A stretch of 64,000 nt of DNA, taken from Klebsiella huaxiensis. Lineage in GTDB: Bacteria > Pseudomonadota > Gammaproteobacteria > Enterobacterales > Enterobacteriaceae. The translations under genes and the position numbers were made by a program. Positions within the stretch are counted from its first letter, which is position 1, and the number at the start of each line of letters is the position of its first letter. The notes under the pieces are model-generated. The model ran no database searches. It had not been told where the DNA came from and saw only the letters and a list, made by a program, of their open reading frames with translations. Shown in pieces: positions 59,498 to 64,000 of the stretch. The stretch is from NCBI RefSeq assembly GCF_003261575.2, contig NZ_CP036175.1, forward strand, positions 2,604,001 to 2,668,000, written 5' to 3'.

Positions 59498-59881
59498 ATG
59501 AAACTTACTCTCGACACATTAAAAGAGTTCGGGGCATTCACTGGCCGTCCGGTAGAGAAAGAAATCAAATGGAAAGGTCGTGACGGGAAAGAACATACCG
59601 CCACCGTCTTTGTGCGCCCGATGGGTTACCACACCACAAAAGCCGATCTGCTGGCTTATAACGGAAAATCTGACCCGGTGGCTGGCCGCATTGCCGCCCA
59701 TATCTGTGATGAGGAAGGCAAGCAAATCTTCACCGAGGAGGACATTCTCGGAACTGCATCCGAAGACCGTGGCGCGCTCGATGGGCCAATTGTTATTGCC
59801 TTGCTGGCTGTGATCCAGGAGGTCAACGAGCTGGGAAAGACTACGAACTCACAGGAGAAGACGAATTCTGGTGTGAGTTAG
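59498..59881 (+). CDS. Tail assembly chaperone, gpG-like
   Basis: 127 aa (MKLTLDTLKEFGAFTGRPVE...), with an acidic C-terminal tail. It corresponds to lambda gpG. A lambda-type slippery heptamer is in frame at 59833-59839, near its end. A -1 slip gives a G-T fusion of about 216 aa. Chaperones of this type bind the tape measure protein while the tail tube assembles. Confidence 0.88.
   Translation: MKLTLDTLKEFGAFTGRPVEKEIKWKGRDGKEHTATVFVRPMGYHTTKADLLAYNGKSDPVAGRIAAHICDEEGKQIFTEEDILGTASEDRGALDGPIVIALLAVIQEVNELGKTTNSQEKTNSGVS
59833..59839 (+). other. Programmed -1 frameshift site G-GGA-AAG
   Basis: The heptamer GGGAAAG is read CTG-GGA-AAG in the zero frame, fitting X-XXY-YYZ, and is the heptamer used by lambda G-T. 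After a -1 slip the frame continues DYELTGEDEFWCELV into the T-like frame without a stop. Confidence 0.85.
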
Positions 59882-60147
59882 TTATGAACGGCATCGGCGG
59901 GCGAACTATTGCGGAGGCTCAGGAGCGAATGAGCCTTCGTGAGTTTCAGATGTGGGTAAAGTACCGCAATAAGTATGGTCCGCTTAACATTATGATGCGC
60001 ACAGAGTGGGGGGCAGCGTTGGTTGCATCTGTTCTCGCCAACATCAATAAGGCTAAGAATACGCCGCCGTACAAGGTAAGTGACTTCGCTCCGCATATCA
60101 ATGAGGTTTCTGTATCGCTTGAAGAAGCCATGAAAACCTGGGACTGA
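59839..60147 (+). CDS. gpT-like extension of the tail chaperone, reached by -1 frameshift
   Basis: 102 codons in the -1 frame after the slippery site, joined to the first 114 residues of the G-like protein. It includes MNGIGGRTIAEAQERMSLRE and WVKYRNKYGPLN. An ATG at 59884 exists but has no clear ribosome site, so the fusion is the likely product. The T domain recruits tail tube subunits. Confidence 0.8.
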   Translation, partial: DYELTGEDEFWCELVMNGIGGRTIAEAQERMSLREFQMWVKYRNKYGPLNIMMRTEWGAALVASVLANINKAKNTPPYKVSDFAPHINEVSVSLEEAMKTWD

Positions 60148-60241
60148 TATCAATAATTCAGTATAGCGCTTGGCATTCTATGAGCTAAATTTGCACCTCC
60201 CAGTAATTGAAACCCGCTTAAAATGACAGGGATGCCCACAT

Positions 60242-60269
60242 TTGCCTTGTTAATTTCATGTGATAGGAT
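60242..60269 (+). promoter_or_regulatory. Candidate promoter of the lipoprotein gene
   Basis: TTGCCT (60242-60247) and TAGGAT (60264-60269) are spaced by 16 bp, about 30 bp before the lipoprotein start, in an AT-rich gap within the late operon. Confidence 0.45.
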
Positions 60270-60299
60270 GTTTCCGATTGCAATCAAAGGAAACATGGA

Positions 60300-60656
60300 A
60301 TGAAAAAAATATTGGCAGTGGCATTGGGTGCGCTTTTGTTGACAGGGTGTACGGTACGCGTTGCGGACCTGACTGTAGCTAGTACCAAAAACTACAATCT
60401 GAATGGTGGCAAGTTCTATAAAGGCAAGCGTGTAACCGCAGAAGATAGCTATCCAGTTATCATCTTCCCTACCGGGATTCCTAACGTGAAAACAGCAGCT
60501 GACCGTGCGATTGAGAAAGATCGCTGCGCTGTTGGCCTTTCTGATGTCGTTGTTACTCAGTTAAATCACGCCTTCCTGTTTGGCAAAATTGGTCTGAGGG
60601 TCGAGGGGAACTTGATCATTGACCGTAGCCTGCCGGGTTGCGAGAACGCTAGTTAA
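60300..60656 (+). CDS. Phage-encoded lipoprotein (cargo gene)
   Basis: 118 aa. A signal peptide (residues 1-16) ends in lipobox LLTGC with Cys17. The mature part has DRCAVGLSDVVVTQLNHAF and a C-terminal Cys near residue 114. It lies between the tail chaperone and tape measure genes with its own promoter-like and terminator sequences. Related lipoproteins occur in other enterobacterial phages and might act in the lysogen's envelope, for example in receptor masking, but nothing here proves that. Confidence 0.8.
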   Translation: MKKILAVALGALLLTGCTVRVADLTVASTKNYNLNGGKFYKGKRVTAEDSYPVIIFPTGIPNVKTAADRAIEKDRCAVGLSDVVVTQLNHAFLFGKIGLRVEGNLIIDRSLPGCENAS

Positions 60657-60694
60657 GACATATAGCTCACTACCAAATTTTCGTAATTAATTTC

Positions 60695-60719
60695 AAACCT
60701 CGCCTCGGCGGGGTTTTTT
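60695..60719 (+). terminator. Terminator after the lipoprotein gene
   Basis: AAACCTCGCC and GGCGGGGTTT form a stem with a tight loop, followed by a T run. Confidence 0.8.
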
Positions 60720-60738
60720 ATTGCCTGGAGAAAATTCA

Positions 60739-63186
60739 ATGGCTGGCAAGTCCCTCGGCACATTAACAATTGACCTGATAGCAAAGGTTGGCGGATTTGT
60801 CCAGGGTATGGATAAAGCCGAAAGGTCATCCCAAAAATGGCGCGAACAAGTAAAGAAAGATGCTAAAGCTGTGGGATCATCCATTGCTGCTATTGGAGTT
60901 GCCGCCGCTACTGCTGCTGTAGGTATTGGTGTTGCCGGACTTTCTATTGTGAAAAGCACCGCCCAGCAGGTGACCGAAGCAGATCGTTGGGCTAAGTCGT
61001 TAAAAATGTCCACTCAAGACTTGTTATCCTGGCAATATGCAGCCGAGCAAGCAGGACTAACAGGCGATAATATTGCTGACATTTTTAAAGATATTAACGA
61101 TAAAGTCGGTGATGCCGTACTAAACAAATCTGGTGAAGCGGCACAAGCTTTAGATACTCTGGGACTATCGGCGGAAAAGTTATCTAAACAATCCCCAGAT
61201 AAGCAACTGATGGCAATCAGTGAAGCATTACAGAAAATACCCACTCAGGCCGGGAAAACGAATATTCTCGAAAGTCTCGGGAATGACCTGTCAAAAATGC
61301 TACCGTTGTTTGACAACAACAATGAAAAGTTAAAGCAATTTATTCAGTTGTCAAAAGATTTTGGCGTCGCCCCTCCTCAGGAGGATATAGACAACCTTGT
61401 TAAGGTTAATCGGTTTTTTCAGGATATTGAAACCAGCGCTAAGGGATTGAAAATTGAAATTGCCAGCGGGTTAGCAAAGGTCAATCTTGATCCACTCAAA
61501 GATGCGTTTGGCGACATAAGAAACACACTCACTGATCCATCAGTCTTGCAGGGGTTATCAGATCTTGTATCTGGTGTGGCTCAATTGGCTGGATTTATGA
61601 TTCGTACCGCAGCTGAGGCAGGAAAGTTAGCTGCGATTGCAACAAGGTTTTCATCGAGAGTTGGTACTCAGGTAATAAATGGAGTTGATGTAAGCTCGTA
61701 TGATAATTCATCTGCAATTGATGCCAGGCTTCTTGAACTGGCAGGACAAGTCGCAAGATATAATGCTCCAGGCAATGAAGTTGCTAGAAAATATGGTTCA
61801 CAAGGTAACATTGATGGAATTCAAAAGGAAATAGAAGCATTACAGCAGCGTAAGAGATTATTACAGGACAACGCATCTGCTGAAAAAGGAATTCAAAGAA
61901 TTTTAAATGATAATGATTACAGCCTTGGTAGTGGCGAAAGTAATCAAGAAAATAAGGCTAAGAGCAACCCAGCAGACAATGCATTCAAAGGTAGACTACT
62001 AGAACTACAAAAACAAGCTGCACTTATTGAAACTACTGGAAAGAAAACAGCCGAAGTTACCGAGCTTGAAAAATTAAACTTTGATATTACCAGCGGAAAT
62101 CTGAAAAAATTATCAGATGACCAAAAAGAACAACTCCGTACTGCCGCAAAATCTCTTGACTCTAAAAAAGAAGAGCTGCGCCTTAATCAGGAAAATGCAA
62201 AGGTTGCAGAGTATGTGTCCGGTTTAGAGAAACAAAATAATTTAGTCAAGCAAGGTCATGATAATGAGTTTATAGGTCGTTACTCTGGAGACCGTGAGCG
62301 TAACCGAATGCAGGAACGTAACGGCATTCAGCAAGATTTCCAGTCTAAACAGGAAGACCTGTTAAGTCAGTATCAGTCAGGTGATATCACCAAAAGCCTT
62401 TATGATGCGGAAACAGAAGCATTACAGGACGCTCTGAATAAAAGGCTTGAACTTCAGACTGAATATTATAAGCAACAGGATGAATTACAAAATGATGGTA
62501 CTGCTGGTTTTGTTTCTGGGCTTGCAACGCAAATAGAAGCGTCTATGGATTTATACACCAATATGCAGCAGGTTGGTGCGCAGGCATTCAGCAGCTTAAC
62601 TGATATGATCATTGATTGGGCAGAAACAGGTAAACTAAATGTTAAGGATTTTGCCGGGACCTTTATACAGTCGATAGGTACTGCACTTTTGCAATATGCA
62701 GCTGCTCAGGTTGCAATGGCGGCTTTAAGCGCCTTCACTGCCTGGATTGGTGTTCCCTATGTTGGTCCTGCGGTCGCTCCTGCGCAAGCTATTGCAGCAG
62801 CAGCTGCTGCGGGTGTCTTCATGACAGCTATAGGTTCTGCTCTTCAGGGTCAAGCCCATGACGGCATCGACTCCGTACCTGAAACAGGAACTTGGCTCTT
62901 GCAGAAAGGCGAACGCGTCACGACTGCGAAAACCAGCGCGAAACTTGATGCGACCCTGGACAGAGTAGCCACGCAGTCAACCGGCGGTGGTGCTGTCTAC
63001 GCCCCTAATATCAACATCCCTATCAATGGTAACCCTTCCGATGCAACGGTAGCGCTGGTGCGTAAAGCCGCGGCTGAGGGTGCCGAACGCGGATACCGAA
63101 AAGCCGTCAACTCGGTGACTGCCGGACAGGGTGACCTGCACAGGGCATTAATGGTGAAAACTAACTCAGGGAGGAAAATTCGCTGA
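60739..63186 (+). CDS. Tail tape measure protein
   Basis: 815 aa from the ATG at 60739. Residues 1-90 show the tape-measure start (LGTLTIDLIAKVGGFVQGMDKAE) and a hydrophobic Ala-rich segment; long helical coiled coils follow. A second hydrophobic region (about 660-715) and the motif HDGIDSVPETGTWLLQKGERV near 720 are typical. The middle third (about 61.6-62.4 kb) is visibly more AT-rich than the ends, suggesting mosaic origin. Its length sets the tail length. Confidence 0.93.
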   Translation: MAGKSLGTLTIDLIAKVGGFVQGMDKAERSSQKWREQVKKDAKAVGSSIAAIGVAAATAAVGIGVAGLSIVKSTAQQVTEADRWAKSLKMSTQDLLSWQYAAEQAGLTGDNIADIFKDINDKVGDAVLNKSGEAAQALDTLGLSAEKLSKQSPDKQLMAISEALQKIPTQAGKTNILESLGNDLSKMLPLFDNNNEKLKQFIQLSKDFGVAPPQEDIDNLVKVNRFFQDIETSAKGLKIEIASGLAKVNLDPLKDAFGDIRNTLTDPSVLQGLSDLVSGVAQLAGFMIRTAAEAGKLAAIATRFSSRVGTQVINGVDVSSYDNSSAIDARLLELAGQVARYNAPGNEVARKYGSQGNIDGIQKEIEALQQRKRLLQDNASAEKGIQRILNDNDYSLGSGESNQENKAKSNPADNAFKGRLLELQKQAALIETTGKKTAEVTELEKLNFDITSGNLKKLSDDQKEQLRTAAKSLDSKKEELRLNQENAKVAEYVSGLEKQNNLVKQGHDNEFIGRYSGDRERNRMQERNGIQQDFQSKQEDLLSQYQSGDITKSLYDAETEALQDALNKRLELQTEYYKQQDELQNDGTAGFVSGLATQIEASMDLYTNMQQVGAQAFSSLTDMIIDWAETGKLNVKDFAGTFIQSIGTALLQYAAAQVAMAALSAFTAWIGVPYVGPAVAPAQAIAAAAAAGVFMTAIGSALQGQAHDGIDSVPETGTWLLQKGERVTTAKTSAKLDATLDRVATQSTGGGAVYAPNINIPINGNPSDATVALVRKAAAEGAERGYRKAVNSVTAGQGDLHRALMVKTNSGRKIR

Positions 63187-63665
63187 TGGCAATTACAACA
63201 TCGATATTTTATCCCTCTGATTATTTGCCGGGCCCTCTGAAAGAAAGTTTTGGGTTGAAGCCCGTATCTCCTCTAAAGAGTACCGATATGGTAACGGGTC
63301 GCCGCCGACAGCGGCGAGCCTACACCTCTGTGCCGACCAATACGGATATTGCATGGATATTTAACGATGCTCAGGCACAGACTTTTGAAGCCTGGTTCAG
63401 GGACGTTCTTACGGACGGCAGCGCCTGGTTCAACATGCCGCTGCTGACGCCTGTCGGCCAAAAGAATTATGTCTGCAGGTTTAACGATATTTATGAAGGC
63501 CCCACACCTGAAGGCGGCCTGTACTGGCGGTATTCCGCATCCATTGAGTTATGGGAACGGCCGCTTCCGGCGGTTGGCTGGGGTCAATATCCGGAGTGGA
63601 TTGTCGGGAGTTCGTTACTCGACATCGCCCTGAACAAGGAGTGGCCAAAACATGACAGCGATTAA
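63186..63665 (+). CDS. Minor tail protein, 159 aa
   Basis: 159 aa (MAITTSIFYPSDYLPGPLKE...). It follows the tape measure at once, where lambdoid tails have gpM/gpL-like tip genes. WFNMPLLTPVGQKNYVCRF and YWRYSASIELWERP point to a beta-rich tail-tip protein. Overlaps the next gene by 14 bp. Confidence 0.75.
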   Translation: MAITTSIFYPSDYLPGPLKESFGLKPVSPLKSTDMVTGRRRQRRAYTSVPTNTDIAWIFNDAQAQTFEAWFRDVLTDGSAWFNMPLLTPVGQKNYVCRFNDIYEGPTPEGGLYWRYSASIELWERPLPAVGWGQYPEWIVGSSLLDIALNKEWPKHDSD

Positions 63666-64000
63666 CCGTCTCTATGCGTCCTCCGGGCCTGAGGCCATCA
63701 TCGGTACGTTACAGATCGATATTGGCGGCCAGTCTCATTATTTGTGTGAGGGGTACGAGGACATTACGGCCGTTACCGAAGAGGGCGCTACCGTAACGTT
63801 TATAGCCTGCGCCATCGTTCTGTCACTTCCCGCCAGAAACGAGGACGGCACGCAGGACCTGAAATTTATGCTATGCAACATTGATGGCGTTGTGTCCACT
63901 GCTATACGCAGGACCATTGATGCCATCTCCAGTGCCAGCATCACATTCAGGAAATACATTTCCACCGACCTTAGCGCGCCAGCTGAGCCGCCCTTGCCCA
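63652..64000 (+). CDS. Tail protein, DUF1833-like (3' end outside window)
   Basis: An ATG at 63652 (AAGGAG upstream) opens a frame that runs to the window end, about 116 residues. It begins MTAINRLYASSGPEAIIGTL. Its position after the tape measure and minor tail genes and its pattern suggest the DUF1833 tail family. Partial, so the assignment is moderate. Confidence 0.65.
   Translation, partial: MTAINRLYASSGPEAIIGTLQIDIGGQSHYLCEGYEDITAVTEEGATVTFIACAIVLSLPARNEDGTQDLKFMLCNIDGVVSTAIRRTIDAISSASITFRKYISTDLSAPAEPPLP

Noticed and set aside
33056..64000. CRISPR array or CRISPR-associated genes
   Set aside because: The only regular direct repeats are the 9-bp array and the iterons, neither with spacer structure.

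Overview
The window looks like an enterobacterial chromosome of the Klebsiella/Raoultella type. It carries dcyD-, cyuA-, cynT-, ydhS-, ydcF- and ybjX-like genes, REP-like palindromes and talA/tktB-type genes. About half of it (roughly 33.0-64.0 kb) is the left and central part of an integrated lambdoid siphoprophage. All assignments come from reading motifs and remembered families; no search was run.

1-13.7 kb. A partial YdiF-type CoA-transferase is divergent from an AT-rich operon. That operon encodes a complete mannose-family PTS (IIA, IIB, IIC, IID), a radical-SAM activase and a glycyl radical enzyme with a dehydratase-type Cys-x-Glu site. A GntR/UTRA regulator follows, then a DeoC-like aldolase, transaldolase, transketolase and a YdcF-like protein. 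The same 15-bp sequence precedes the PTS operon and deoC, and its near-exact reverse complement precedes gntR, so the block is probably one regulon. My main hypothesis is an anaerobic route: PTS uptake, radical dehydration to a 2-deoxy sugar phosphate, DeoC-type cleavage to acetaldehyde plus a phosphorylated aldose, and sugar rearrangement by Tal/Tkt.

13.7-20 kb. A sulfur amino-acid catabolic group: a Cys/Met-metabolism PLP lyase, an NhaC-family antiporter, RidA, D-cysteine desulfhydrase (DcyD) and a convergent CyuA-like L-cysteine desulfidase.

20-33 kb. Ordinary core and accessory genes: a 46-aa acidic protein, VirK/YbjX, a membrane PQQ dehydrogenase, DUF1543, GFA, CAT-like, VOC, DeoR, LysE, beta-carbonic anhydrase, YdhS-like and a BglH/ScrY-like porin. 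Next comes the C-terminal part of a PTS IIC gene, cut off by the prophage.

33-64 kb. Prophage: leftward int-xis-early genes (including a sliding-clamp-like protein and an ORF6N protein), cI with paired operator clusters, rightward cro-like, O-like (with iterons), DnaC-like, DnaB-like and Q. Then a late promoter and terminator, a lysis cassette, HNH, P27-type terminase, HK97-type head genes, the tail tube, chaperones with a lambda-type -1 slippery site, the tape measure and the first tip genes. Several cassettes look like independently expressed cargo: an ECs1072-like gene, rha and a lipoprotein. The right prophage end is outside the window.
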